Positions 40,014 to 49,374 of a DNA stretch of 64,000 nucleotides are shown here, one piece after another; position 1 is the stretch's first letter; the number at the start of each line of letters is the position of its first letter. The notes under the pieces were generated by a model. That model saw only the letters and a list, made by a program, of their open reading frames with translations, was not told the origin of the DNA and ran no database searches. Both the position numbers and the translations under genes were made by a program. The DNA is from VRUE01 sp036265675 (GTDB lineage: Bacteria; Actinomycetota; Thermoleophilia; Solirubrobacterales; 70-9): contig DATAOP010000057.1 of NCBI GenBank assembly GCA_036265675.1, positions 1 through 64,000 of the forward strand, in the 5' to 3' direction.

Positions 40014-40669
40014 TGGCCGAGGAGGGCGCAACCCGGATCGCCATCCCCCTGTATGAGGGCTTCACGGCGCTCGACGCGATCGGGCCGTTCGAGGTCCTCT
40101 CGCGGGTGCGGGGAGCGGAGGTGACGTTCGTCGGCGAGCGCCAGGGACCGGTCAGGACCGAGAACGGCCATGCCGCGCTCCATGTCGATGTCGAGGTCGA
40201 GGAGCTGACCGAGCCCGAGATCGTCTGCGTCCCGGGTGGGTTCGGCAGTCGTGCCCTCCTCGACGACGAGCGGCTGCTCGGTTGGATCCGCCACGCGCAT
40301 CAGCACTCCGAGTGGACCACCTCGGTCTGCACCGGGTCGCTGCTGCTCGCCGCGGCCGGAGTCCTCGACGGCATCCCGGCGACGACCCACTGGCTCGCGA
40401 TGGACCTGCTCGAGACGCTCGGCGCGCGGCCGGTCGAGGAGCGAATCGTCGAGCAGGGAAAGCTGATTACCGCCGCGGGCGTCTCGGCCGGGATCGACAT
40501 GGCGCTGACGCTGGTCGCGAGAATCGCCGGCGAGAAGGCCGCCCAGGCGGTGCAGCTCAGCATCGAGTACGACCCGCAGCCCCCGTTCGACTCCGGCTCG
40601 CCGCGAACGGCCCCGGCTGAGCTTGTCGACCGAATGCGCGCCCGCGCCGCCGAGAGATCGGCCCGCTGA
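40013..40669 (+). CDS. DJ-1/PfpI-family protein
   Basis: A 218-residue class I glutamine-amidotransferase-like protein. The nucleophile elbow Cys106 (TSVCTGSLLLAAAG), the early acidic residue in LDAIGPFEVLS and the THWLAMD segment resemble isocyanide hydratase/ThiJ-PfpI relatives and the N-terminal domain of GATase1-AraC regulators, here without an AraC domain. Activity unknown. The GTG is set by overlap with the PAP2 stop. Confidence 0.82.
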   Translation: MAEEGATRIAIPLYEGFTALDAIGPFEVLSRVRGAEVTFVGERQGPVRTENGHAALHVDVEVEELTEPEIVCVPGGFGSRALLDDERLLGWIRHAHQHSEWTTSVCTGSLLLAAAGVLDGIPATTHWLAMDLLETLGARPVEERIVEQGKLITAAGVSAGIDMALTLVARIAGEKAAQAVQLSIEYDPQPPFDSGSPRTAPAELVDRMRARAAERSAR

Positions 40670-40736
40670 CCGGGCATCACCCGGCCGATCCTTCACAATT
40701 TCGGGCCAGGTGCAGGGTCGGAGGTCAAGAGGAGCA

Positions 40737-41546
40737 TTGCGGGCAGGGCTCGCGGGGATTCTCGCGGCGGCGATCTGCGCTGCGCTAGCGCTCGCCGGCT
40801 GCGGCGGCAGCTCGACTGCGGTCGTCGAAGCGCCGGCCAACCCCACGCCGAGGAGCCGGATCGCCCAAGAGCAGCCGCCGCATCCCGATCACCTCGACGT
40901 CGCGACGGCCGCCCAGGAGGCGGCTGCGAAGCGCGAAGCGGCCGAAGCAAAGGCGAGGAAGCTGCAGGCCCGGGAACCGGCACCCGAACCGATCCCGGAA
41001 CCCAGCGAACCTCCGCCGCCGGGATCACTGCCGCCGGCGTCCGCGGGCACGAACGGGTCCTACACGCCGCCGCCACCATCGCAGCGGAAAAAGATCACCC
41101 CGCGGGTGATCGAACGCCTCGAGCAGGAAGAAGCGGAGGGGAGGGCGGTCCTCCTCAGCGGCATCGCCCTGGCCCCGCCGAGCGCCCCCGCGCGGATCAA
41201 GGCCGCGATCAGCGCCGCGAACATGATCGTCGGCCGTCCCTATATATGGGGCGGCGGGCACGCCTCCTGGTACTCGCGCGGCTATGACTGCTCGGGGGCG
41301 GTCAGCTTCGCGCTCGGCGGCGGTGGCTTCCTCGAAGCACCGCTCGCCTCGACCGCGCTCGAGTCCTGGGGCGCTCCCGGTCCGGGGAAGTGGATCACCG
41401 TCTACGCCAACGCCGGCCACGCATACGCGGTGATCGCCGGGCTGCGCTGGGACACGGTCGGCGACGAAAACGGGACCGGCCCCCGCTGGCACGCCGCCCT
41501 GGCCTACCCCGAAGGCTTCGTCGCCCGTCACCCGCCCGGCTTCTGA
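40737..41546 (+). CDS. NlpC/P60-like lipoprotein
   Basis: A 269-residue exported protein with a short signal peptide ending in a lipobox (LALAGC), so likely a lipoprotein. A Pro/Glu/Ala-rich linker follows. The C-terminal ~130 residues hold a papain-like NlpC/P60 fold with the nucleophile in YDCSGAVSFAL and His in NAGHAYAVIAG; family enzymes cleave peptidoglycan stem peptides. Start TTG is chosen for AGGAG 4-5 nt upstream; GTG at 40710 in frame is an alternative. Confidence 0.75.
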   Translation: MRAGLAGILAAAICAALALAGCGGSSTAVVEAPANPTPRSRIAQEQPPHPDHLDVATAAQEAAAKREAAEAKARKLQAREPAPEPIPEPSEPPPPGSLPPASAGTNGSYTPPPPSQRKKITPRVIERLEQEEAEGRAVLLSGIALAPPSAPARIKAAISAANMIVGRPYIWGGGHASWYSRGYDCSGAVSFALGGGGFLEAPLASTALESWGAPGPGKWITVYANAGHAYAVIAGLRWDTVGDENGTGPRWHAALAYPEGFVARHPPGF

Positions 41547-41593
41547 GGGGTAGGCTGGCCCGACCGGCCCGGATTCACCGATCGGAGGAACGC

Positions 41594-42850
41594 ATGAGCG
41601 CCACCGGCCAGGACCAGACCCCGCTCGACGAGGTGCTGGTCACCGACCGCGACAACTTCGAGGACGGTCCCCCGCACGAGCTGTTCCGCCGCCTTCGCAG
41701 CGAGTGCCCCGTCCACTGGACCTCGCGGATCACCGAGTATCCGGACGAGGAAGGCTTCTGGTCGGTGACGACGGCCGACGACGTCCACGAGGTCAGCCGC
41801 GACTGGCAGACCTACTCATCCGAACGGGGCGGCTTCACCGCGCTGAAGAACTCGATCCTCCCGCTCGAGCTCCAGCAGGCCATGTTCATAGGCATGGACC
41901 CGCCCAAGCACGACCGGATCAAGGCACTGTTCCAGCAGGGCTTCACGCCGAGGCGGATCGCCGAGCACGAGGACGCGATCCGCGCGATCGCGATCGATGT
42001 CCTCGAGCGGGCCGAGGGGCGGGGCAATCAGTGCGATCTCGTCAACGACGTCGCCCAGCCGACCGTCGCGCGGGTGATCGGGACCTTCATGGGCCTCCCA
42101 CCCGAGGACGACGAGATCTGGGCGCGGCTGATGAACACCCTGCTGCAGGCGGGCGACCCCGATGTGACCCCGGAGGGTGTGCAGACGGTGATGGAACGTG
42201 ACGTGCCGGAGGTCTTCGAGCGCTGCGGCAAGCTGATCGCCGAACGACGCGAGAGCCCGACCGATGATCTCACCAGCGTCCTCGTCCACGCCGAGATCGA
42301 GGGTGAGCGGCTCGAGGACCACGAGATCGTCATGGGTTTCGTGCTGCTGATGGCGGCCGGCAACGACAGCACCAAGGCCACCTACTGCAGCGGGATGCGG
42401 GCGCTGATGGAAGACGACGAGCAGCGGGCGAAGGTCCTTGCCGACCCCTCGCTGGTGCCCTCGGTGGTCGAGGAGGCGCTGCGGATGTTTCCCGCGTTCG
42501 CCCACTTCGCCCGCACCGCGACCCGGGACACCGAGCTGCACGGACAGGAGATCAAGGAGGGGGAGAAGCTGGTCATGTGGTACCCGTCCTCGAATCGGGA
42601 CGAGACGCGCTACGAGGATCCCGACCGCTTCGACGTCGAGCGCAATCCCGAGCACCAGGCGTTCGGCGCCGGCGGTCGCCACTTCTGCCTCGGCACCGCC
42701 CTCGCCCGCCTCGAGCTGCGGATCATGATCGAGGAGACGCTGGCGAGGTTCCCCGAGATCGCGATCGCCGAGACGCCCAGCTACGTCCTCTCACCGTTCG
42801 CGAACCAGCTCAAAGACCTGCCCGTCCGCCTGCGGCCGGCAGGATCCTGA
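41594..42850 (+). CDS. cytochrome P450
   Basis: A 418-residue soluble heme monooxygenase. The I-helix motif is MAAGNDSTK, the K-helix ExxR is in EEALRMF, and the heme-binding loop FGAGGRHFCLG has Cys365 as thiolate ligand. GMDPPKHDRIK and the overall pattern recall CYP125/CYP142-type bacterial enzymes acting on sterols and other lipids, but the substrate is uncertain. GGAGGA just upstream fixes the ATG. It needs ferredoxin electrons; fdxA at 38648 is a candidate donor. Its end overlaps the convergent delta-60 gene by 41 nt. Confidence 0.93.
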   Translation: MSATGQDQTPLDEVLVTDRDNFEDGPPHELFRRLRSECPVHWTSRITEYPDEEGFWSVTTADDVHEVSRDWQTYSSERGGFTALKNSILPLELQQAMFIGMDPPKHDRIKALFQQGFTPRRIAEHEDAIRAIAIDVLERAEGRGNQCDLVNDVAQPTVARVIGTFMGLPPEDDEIWARLMNTLLQAGDPDVTPEGVQTVMERDVPEVFERCGKLIAERRESPTDDLTSVLVHAEIEGERLEDHEIVMGFVLLMAAGNDSTKATYCSGMRALMEDDEQRAKVLADPSLVPSVVEEALRMFPAFAHFARTATRDTELHGQEIKEGEKLVMWYPSSNRDETRYEDPDRFDVERNPEHQAFGAGGRHFCLGTALARLELRIMIEETLARFPEIAIAETPSYVLSPFANQLKDLPVRLRPAGS

Positions 42851-44624
42851 ACCGAAGGCGCCGCGGCTGCGAGGCGTTGCCGGCGGCGTCGGTGGCGATC
42901 AGCGTCGCGCGGTAGCGGCCAGGCTTCAGCCTCCTCTTCCCGATGCGGCCGGAAAAGCGCCTGCGGTTCGGCCCGGCGATCGCCGCGGCGGCGAAGGCCC
43001 CGGCCCTGACGAACCTCTTCGCACGCTTCCCCTTTCGCTTCTGCCGTTCGATCCTGATCGTCACCCTGGCCGGCTCCGAGAGCGTGTAGAGGAAGCTCGT
43101 TCCACGCTTCGCCCTGCTCGCGACCGGGGCCTCGGCGCGACCGCGCGGCTTCACTGCCCAGGCGCGCGGAGAGATCCGCGCGTTCGTGATCACCGGCGCG
43201 GTCGTATCGGCGGCGCCAAGGGTTGCGAGGCCGACGTATCGGGCGGCGGAGAGGTCGGCGGTTTCGAACACCCCGAGCTCGCCGCCGACCAGGATCCGGT
43301 TCCGGCTGTCGGTGGCGACGTCAGTCCAGATTCCGTCTTGCTGCGGCGGCAGGACCAGCCCGCCGCTGCCGAATTCGGGGTCGACCTCCAGCGCCGAGGA
43401 GCTGCCGCCGACGCGGCGCATCGCCGCCAGCAACGCGCCCCCGCCTTCTCCCACCGGCGTCTTTCCGGTGCCGACCATCACGAATCGCTCGGCGGCGGGG
43501 TCGCCGGCCCCGCCGACCCGTTGCAGCCCTGCGGCGAAGAGGTTCTGGGTCCCGGGGAGGTCGAGTCGGGCGGTGGTGCCGGCGATCCGGGTGCCGGTCG
43601 TCGCGTCGAGCGCGGTGACCGCGAAGTCGCGTTCTGTTTTCGCGCCCGGTTCGGTGTCGAGGCTGCCGAAGACGTACAGCGTGTTGCCGTCCAGGACCTG
43701 GCCTCCGCCGATGTCGCCGCCGTTTCCGAAGCCGATCGTGACGGCGCCGTCGCCGTGGAACTCGCCATCGCGGGCGCCGGTCGGCGTGTAGCGGACCACC
43801 AGCCACAGCGCTTCGCTCGCGCTGGAGGCGACGCCGACCGCCCGCACCGCCCCCGAGGGTTCGACGTCGACGTCGCGGAGATCGTCGAAGGTGCCGGCGA
43901 TGTGGTCGGTGAAGAGCCCGTTTCCGGTGCCACCGGGCCCGTCGAAGGCCGGGTCCGGGTTCCCGTCGGAGTCCCAGCGGCCGACGGCCGCGTCGAGCCC
44001 GGATTGGCCGACCGCGGTGATCGAGCCGTCGGGGCCGACGGCCATGTCCTCGAGGTCGGCGCCGGATGAGGTGAATTCGGCGGTGACGAAGCCGGTGTCA
44101 GCCGGGCCGAAGCTGGTGTCGAGCCTGCCGTCGGTGTTGTAGCGGGCGATCGTGAACAGCGACCTGTGGGCCGGGTTGACGGTCATGCCGCCGGCGATGA
44201 TCCTGCCGGTCCCCGGTTCGATCGCCAGCGCCCCGATCTCCTGCCCGAATTCGGCCAGGCCGGGGCCGAACAGCCCGGGAGCGTCTTTTGAGACGCCGCC
44301 CTGGCCGAAGGTCGGGTCCGGACTGCCGTCGCTGAGAAACCGGGCGAGGACCCAGCCGCCGTTCGGTTCGGTCGGTTCCTTGGCGAGGACGCCGCCGCCG
44401 ACGAGGACGCGGTCCTGCGAGTCGACCACCATCGCCCGGCCCGACTCGCGCGCTTCCGGGACCGAGGCGCTGATGCTCGCCACACCACCGCTCCCGAAGG
44501 TCTGATCCGGGACGCCGCCGACAGCGGCCGGTGCGGCCGGTGGAATCGCCATCAGCGCCGATATCGCCACCGGCAGGGCCGCTCTCCTCGCACCCGATGC
44601 CAGGATCGAGGACGGACGAGACAT
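42810..44624 (-). CDS. exported delta-60 repeat (DUF5122) beta-propeller protein
   Basis: A 604-residue secreted protein with a signal peptide (about 1-34) and several delta-60 repeats of the type GSPDPTFGQGG...LARFLSDG and LDTSFGPADTG...IARYNTDG. The last ~120 residues, basic and beta-rich, form an Ig-like domain (GRYRATLIATDAAGNASQPRRLRF). These proteins are surface propellers of unknown function. TAGTTT (44636-44631) lies 6 nt before the ATG, implying a leaderless mRNA. The 41-nt overlap with the P450 gene is antisense. Confidence 0.8.
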   Translation of the reverse strand: MSRPSSILASGARRAALPVAISALMAIPPAAPAAVGGVPDQTFGSGGVASISASVPEARESGRAMVVDSQDRVLVGGGVLAKEPTEPNGGWVLARFLSDGSPDPTFGQGGVSKDAPGLFGPGLAEFGQEIGALAIEPGTGRIIAGGMTVNPAHRSLFTIARYNTDGRLDTSFGPADTGFVTAEFTSSGADLEDMAVGPDGSITAVGQSGLDAAVGRWDSDGNPDPAFDGPGGTGNGLFTDHIAGTFDDLRDVDVEPSGAVRAVGVASSASEALWLVVRYTPTGARDGEFHGDGAVTIGFGNGGDIGGGQVLDGNTLYVFGSLDTEPGAKTERDFAVTALDATTGTRIAGTTARLDLPGTQNLFAAGLQRVGGAGDPAAERFVMVGTGKTPVGEGGGALLAAMRRVGGSSSALEVDPEFGSGGLVLPPQQDGIWTDVATDSRNRILVGGELGVFETADLSAARYVGLATLGAADTTAPVITNARISPRAWAVKPRGRAEAPVASRAKRGTSFLYTLSEPARVTIRIERQKRKGKRAKRFVRAGAFAAAAIAGPNRRRFSGRIGKRRLKPGRYRATLIATDAAGNASQPRRLRFRILPAAGGRAGL

Positions 44625-44633
44625 GGGGCCAAA

Positions 44634-45275
44634 CTACCACCCGGTCCTGGCGCCGCCGAAGAGAGCCAGCTCGAGCCACTTCCAGTGGCAGTCCACCGAC
44701 TCGAAGCCGGCCTCCCGCAGCCAATCGATCTGGTCGTCGAGCGGGGCGAGCTGATCGGACGGGTCCTGTTGGCGGATGTCGAAGCCGAATGCCCGCTGGC
44801 TCATCTCGTGGAGGTCCGGCGAGGGCGACGCGACGCAGTCGAGGTTGTAGAAGGCTCCGCCCGGGGTGAGGAGCTCGAAGACCTCGCGGTTGAGCGAGCG
44901 CTTTCGCCGGTCGGGGAGGTGATGGATCGCGAGCGCGGAGACGACCAGGTCGAAGCCGCCGAGGTCATCGGGGAGCGGCTCCATCAGGTCGTGCTCGCGG
45001 AACTCGACGCCCTCGTCCTCGGCGAAGCGCCGGCTCGCGGCGGCGATCATCGCCGGCGACAGGTCGAGGCCGACCGCCTCGACGCCGGCCCGCTCGGCGA
45101 CGATCGCGTCGAGCAGATGCCCCTCGCCGGTGCCGAGGTCGAGCACCCGCCTCACCCGCTCGGGGACGAGGTGATCGAGGAGGAGCCGTTCGGCCTCGCT
45201 CGCGTGCGGGAGCCGCTCCCGCCGGGCAGGCCACTCCTCGGCCCGCTCGCTCTCCAGCCACTCGCGCCCGGTCAT
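44634..45275 (-). CDS. class I SAM-dependent methyltransferase
   Basis: A 213-residue methyltransferase of the Methyltransf_25/UbiE-like type. The SAM-binding loop VLDLGTGEGHLLDAI, acidic strand end VGLDLSPAMI and motif IV DLVVSALAIHHLPD are clear. The acceptor is unknown. Its ATG overlaps the stop of the upstream GNAT gene (ATGA), so the two are coupled. Confidence 0.85.
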   Translation of the reverse strand: MTGREWLESERAEEWPARRERLPHASEAERLLLDHLVPERVRRVLDLGTGEGHLLDAIVAERAGVEAVGLDLSPAMIAAASRRFAEDEGVEFREHDLMEPLPDDLGGFDLVVSALAIHHLPDRRKRSLNREVFELLTPGGAFYNLDCVASPSPDLHEMSQRAFGFDIRQQDPSDQLAPLDDQIDWLREAGFESVDCHWKWLELALFGGARTGW

Positions 45276-45706
45276 CCGACCAGGCGCGCGAAGTGGTGCG
45301 CCGAGATCACCATCCCGGCGTTGAGATAGAGCCGGTGCGCATCGGCGCGCTCGAGGCCGACGCCGGAGTCGAGGTGGAGCTGGTCGCAGCCCTGCCTCGC
45401 CGCCTCCTCGAGAAGCCAGTCGAGCAACGCCCGCCCGTGGCCCCGCCGCCGTGCCTCCGGCCGCGTCGAGAGGTCATCGACGTAGAGGAAGTGGCCCCAG
45501 GCGATGTTGTGCCCGAGGCGGAAGCCGGCGACGGCAGCCGCCCGCTCCTCGCCCTCGTCGAAGGCCGCCGCGAGCCGGTAGCCCTCGGGCCGCTGGACCT
45601 CATCGACCCGGCGCACGAACGCGTTCTCGTCGGGGAGGTCGGTGCGCAGCGCCCGCATCGCCTCGAAGGCGAGGCCGGTCTCGGGCGGGAACAGCTCGCG
45701 GACCAC
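45272..45706 (-). CDS. GNAT-family N-acetyltransferase
   Basis: A 144-residue single-domain acetyltransferase. The acetyl-CoA loop RPEARRRGHGRALLDWLLEEA and the following beta-5/alpha-4 region HLDSGVGLERADAHRLYLNAGM are typical. The GTG start sits 8 nt after TAGGAT (45720-45715), a leaderless arrangement; the frame is open upstream but reads antisense to the SnoaL gene. Partner of the methyltransferase; substrate unknown. Confidence 0.82.
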   Translation of the reverse strand: MVRELFPPETGLAFEAMRALRTDLPDENAFVRRVDEVQRPEGYRLAAAFDEGEERAAAVAGFRLGHNIAWGHFLYVDDLSTRPEARRRGHGRALLDWLLEEAARQGCDQLHLDSGVGLERADAHRLYLNAGMVISAHHFARLVG

Positions 45707-45764
45707 GGTCGCGGATCCTAGACGCGGATGGGGAGCCCTGACGCGAAATAGACTCCCGGCGTCG

Positions 45765-46256
45765 ATGCCGGACGTACTGACCCATGTCAGCGCCTTCCGC
45801 ACCGCCGCCGAGCGCCGCGACCTCGAGGGTCTCCTCGCTTGCTTCACCGACGACGCCGTCATCCGCTCGCCGGTCAGCGCCCGGCTGCGCTTCGAAGGCA
45901 GGAAGCAGCTGCGCGAGATCTTCGGCATCGTCCTCGAGCGGCTCGAGGTCATCGACTACTACGAGGAGCTCGGCGACGACAGCTCCCGGGTTCTCTTCTA
46001 CCGCGGCCGCCTGGCCGGCGCCGATGTCGAAGAGACCCAGCTGATCCGGCTCGCCGACGACGGGCGGATCCGCGAAATCGTCTTCTTCATCCGGCCGTTT
46101 GACGGCCTCGCAGGCGTCGCCGCCGGGCTGGCACCGGAGCTGGCGAGGGCGCGCGGCTTCGGCCCGGCGCGGATCGCGGTGATGGCGGTGTTCGGAGCGG
46201 CGCTGCGGGGCGCGATCTCGCTCGCCGACCGGATCGGCGCCCGCCTGATGGCCTAG
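45765..46256 (+). CDS. SnoaL/NTF2-like family protein
   Basis: A 163-residue protein. Residues 1-110 form a SnoaL-like cone-shaped alpha+beta barrel (FRTAAERRDLEGLLACFTDDAVIRSP...FEGRKQLREIF), seen in cyclases, isomerases and ketosteroid-type enzymes. The last ~50 residues are an amphipathic or weakly hydrophobic extension. TAGACT (45749-45754) lies 10 nt before the ATG. No catalytic residues can be assigned. Confidence 0.72.
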   Translation: MPDVLTHVSAFRTAAERRDLEGLLACFTDDAVIRSPVSARLRFEGRKQLREIFGIVLERLEVIDYYEELGDDSSRVLFYRGRLAGADVEETQLIRLADDGRIREIVFFIRPFDGLAGVAAGLAPELARARGFGPARIAVMAVFGAALRGAISLADRIGARLMA

Positions 46257-46281
46257 TGGCGCCGCTCCAGACGCCGCCGAG

Positions 46282-47400
46282 CTAGTTGAACTCGATCACG
46301 CTGCGGATCCCGTCCTGGGCCTCCATCAGCTCGAACCCGCGGTTGACCTCGTCCAGCGAGATCCGGTGGGAGAGGAACGGCGCGACGTCGATCTCGCCGG
46401 CCAGGTAGCGGTCGATCAGCTGCGGCACCTGGTCCCGCCCCTTGACGCCGCCGAACGAGGAGCCGGCGACCCGGCGGCCGGTGATCAGGAAGCGGGGGAC
46501 GATGTCGAGTGTCTCGCCCCTGCCCGCAACGCCGGCGACCGTGCAGAGCCCCCAGGCCATCCGCGCCGCCTCGACGGCCTGGCGCATCACGGCGACGTTG
46601 CCGGTCGCCTCGAAGGTGTAGTCGGCCCCGAAGCCGTCGGTCATCTCGAGGATCCGCTCGACGGTGCCCTCGCCGCCGACGATCGCCTCGGTCGCGCCCT
46701 GGCCGCGCGCCAGCTCGAGCCGGTCCTCGGAGAGGTCGACGCAGACGATCCGCTCGGCGCCCTGCAGCCGGCAGCCGGCGACGGCGCCGAGGCCGACCAT
46801 GCCGGCGCCGAAGACGACGCAGGTGCTCCCCTCCTGCACCTTGGCGGTGTTGATCGCCGCCCCGAGTCCGGTCGAGAGGCCGCAGGCGAACAGGCAGGCG
46901 TGCTCGAACGGAGCCTCGGGGTTGACCTTCGCGAGGGCGATCTCCGGCATCACAGTGCACTCGGCGAACGTCGAGCAGCCCATGAAATGACGGATGTCCT
47001 CGTCGTCGCGCGAGATCCTCGTCGTCCCGTCCGGCAGGTGGCCCTTGTTCTGCTCCTCGCGGATCGCGAGGCAGAGGTTCGTCCGCGGGTCGACGCAGTG
47101 GATGCACTCCCGGCACTGCGGCGAGAAGAGGGTGACGACGTGGTCGCCGACCGCGAGGGAAGAGACATCGGCGCCGACCTGCTCGACGACCCCGGCGCCC
47201 TCGTGGCCGAGGACAGTCGGCGCATATCCGGAGGGGTCCGCGCCCGACGCCGTGTAGAGGTCGGTGTGGCAGACGCCGCATGCCGCGAGCCGGACCAGGA
47301 CCTCGCCGGCCTTCGGCGCAGCCAGCTCGACCTCCTGCACCGCGAGCGGCTCTCCGAACTCCTCCAGCACCGCCGCTCGCATCCTCATGTCCCCGATCAT
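46282..47400 (-). CDS. zinc-dependent alcohol dehydrogenase (class III-like MDR)
   Basis: A 372-residue medium-chain dehydrogenase. The catalytic Zn site is in CGVCHTD and LGHEGAGVVE; the structural Zn site is four Cys in CRECIHCVDPRTNLC; the NAD-binding loop is VFGAGMVGLGAVAG. It resembles the formaldehyde (thiol-dependent)/class III alcohol dehydrogenases, in actinobacteria often mycothiol-linked; the natural substrate is uncertain. Three Met codons lie in the first seven residues, so the exact start is open. Confidence 0.88.
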   Translation of the reverse strand: MIGDMRMRAAVLEEFGEPLAVQEVELAAPKAGEVLVRLAACGVCHTDLYTASGADPSGYAPTVLGHEGAGVVEQVGADVSSLAVGDHVVTLFSPQCRECIHCVDPRTNLCLAIREEQNKGHLPDGTTRISRDDEDIRHFMGCSTFAECTVMPEIALAKVNPEAPFEHACLFACGLSTGLGAAINTAKVQEGSTCVVFGAGMVGLGAVAGCRLQGAERIVCVDLSEDRLELARGQGATEAIVGGEGTVERILEMTDGFGADYTFEATGNVAVMRQAVEAARMAWGLCTVAGVAGRGETLDIVPRFLITGRRVAGSSFGGVKGRDQVPQLIDRYLAGEIDVAPFLSHRISLDEVNRGFELMEAQDGIRSVIEFN

Positions 47401-47454
47401 CTCGCAGGCTCAGAGCGAACGTCAAGGACCGGCTAGGCTTCCGGCTGCATTCCT

Positions 47455-49277
47455 GTGAAGCTCGTCCGCTTCCTCGCACTCGTCGTCGTCTTTGCCTGCG
47501 CCTTCCCCGCCGGGGCCGCGGCGCTGGAACTGGAAGTCGACACGCCGCCGACGAAGGCCCGGGCAACTGCTCCGAGGCCTGCACACTGCGCGACGCGATC
47601 GTCGAAGCGGACGCGAGCGAGGAATCCGACCGGATCACCTTCGGCGTCGCGGGGACGATCTCGCCCGAATTCCCGCTTCCCGAACTCGAAGGCTCGATCA
47701 CGGTCGACGCGACGACGGCGCCGGGCTGGGACGGGTCGCCGGTGGTCTATCTGGACGGCAGCGGAGCCTTCTTCGAGGGCGGCACCTGGGGGATGCGGGT
47801 GAGGAGCGGCGGCACGGCCTCGATCAACGGCCTCGCGATCGGCGAATTCGACCTCGGAATCTGGTTCGAACCCGGCTCATCAGGCGAAGCCTGCGGCAAC
47901 TACCTCGGCACCGACCTCAGCGGCACCCAGCCGCGGCCGAACTTCGACGGGATCTGGGTCGACCAGGGCTCCGAAGGGGTGCAGGTCGGGCGCGCCTGCG
48001 GCAATGTCGGCGGCAACCTCATCTCCGGCAACGAAGAGTGGGGGGTGGTCGCCGCCGGCGAAGAGGCGGAGGTCGACCAGAACCTGGTCGGGACCGACGC
48101 TGCGGGAAGCCCGCTGCCCAACGGCCCGCCGCCGGAAACGGTCGAGCCGTTCGGCGGCGGCATCTACGTGACCTCCGAAGCTGCGGAAGTGCTGATCGGC
48201 GGCACCGACGTCGGCGCGCTCCCGCACAACGTCGTCGCCTTCAACCGCGGGCCGGGGGTCCTGGTCGGAAACGGCGCCGACTTCACGACGATCCGCGAGA
48301 ACTCGATCCACTCCAATGAAGGACTGGGGATCGAAAGCTTCGGCAGCACGGTGACGGCGGAGATCACGAGCGGGGGCGAAATCGTCAACGGGACGACGAC
48401 CGTCACCGGGACGGTTCACGGGGCGCCGAACACCGAGTACGAACTCGAGTTCTTCTCCAACGAAGCCTGCGACCCGTCCGGATTCGGCGAGGGCCGCGAC
48501 TTCGTCGCGAGCGACGGCGACGAAGTCACGACCGACGGCACGGGCGAGGCCGAGTTCTCGGCGACGTTGCTGGGGCTGGTCCTGCCGGCGGCCCACTTCC
48601 TCACGATGACCGCGACGGAAGCGGGGATGACCCAGACCTCCGAGTTCTCGAACTGCGTCTCCGCGCCGCGGGCGCCGGAGGCGGAAAACCCACCTCCGCC
48701 GCCTCCGCTGCCACCACCGCCACTGCCACCACCGCCGACCCCGGTCAACGGCAAGAGCGTCGTCATCGCCCCGAAATCGGGCCGGGTCCTGGTCAGGGTT
48801 CCCGGCTCGAAGCGGTTCGTCCCGCTCAGTGGGCTCACCTCGGTGCCGGTCGGCTCGATCATCGACACGATCCACGGCCGGGTGACGCTGACCTCGGTCG
48901 ACGCCAACGGCGTGACCCAGACCGCGGACTTCTACGAAGGTCGCTTCCAGGTGCAGCAGAACGTGGGCGCCGTGCTGGTCACGCTGCAGCTCCGCGGCGG
49001 CGACTTCAGCTCCTGCTCGAAGGAGAATGGCTCGACCGCCGGCGCCTCGAAGAGGTCCGGCCGCAGACTCTGGGGCAACGGGAGCGGCCGCTTCCGCACC
49101 AAGGGCAACTTCGGCTCGGCCTCGGTGATGGGGACGATCTGGCTGACCGTCGACCAGTGCAAGGGGACCTTCTTCAAGGTCCGCAGAGGGGTCGTCAGGG
49201 TCGCCGACTTCGTCCTCGACCGAACCGTCACGCTCACCGCCGGCAAGTCCTACCTGGCGAAGAAACCGCAGAACTGA
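47455..49277 (+). pseudogene. exported CSLREL-type beta-helix protein, frameshifted
   Basis: The frame from GTG 47455 encodes a good signal peptide (KLVRFLALVVVFACAFPAG) and the start of a CSLREL domain (ELEVDT). The rest (NCSEACTLRDAIVEADASEES onward) is in another frame. A missing base at about 47544/47545, in the run acgccgccg, explains it: restoring one nucleotide yields a continuous 607-residue protein. It has a right-handed beta-helix (NLISGNEEWGVV, NVVAFNRGPGVLVGNG), a Pro-rich linker and a C-terminal FecR-like beta domain. It is either a true recent pseudogene, a sequencing error, or frameshifting; the intact downstream frame favours a recent or artefactual event. Confidence 0.7.
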
Positions 49278-49310
49278 CGAGCTGCCGTCCGGCCTCGCGT
49301 CCAGGATCGG

Positions 49311-49344
49311 GCCGAAACCTAAAGAGATTCGGCTCGATGCCGAA
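49311..49344. promoter_or_regulatory. three alternating GCCGAA half-sites upstream of the DUF1800 gene
   Basis: GCCGAA (49311-49316), TTCGGC (49328-49333) and GCCGAA (49339-49344). The last two form a 6-bp hairpin with loop TCGAT, and the first two pair around 11 nt, so two mutually exclusive stems are possible. They lie 31-64 nt before the DUF1800 ATG. They could be an operator array or an attenuator. Confidence 0.4.
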
Positions 49345-49374
49345 AACTCGGTAAGTATTCGAGCGTCCCGTCCG

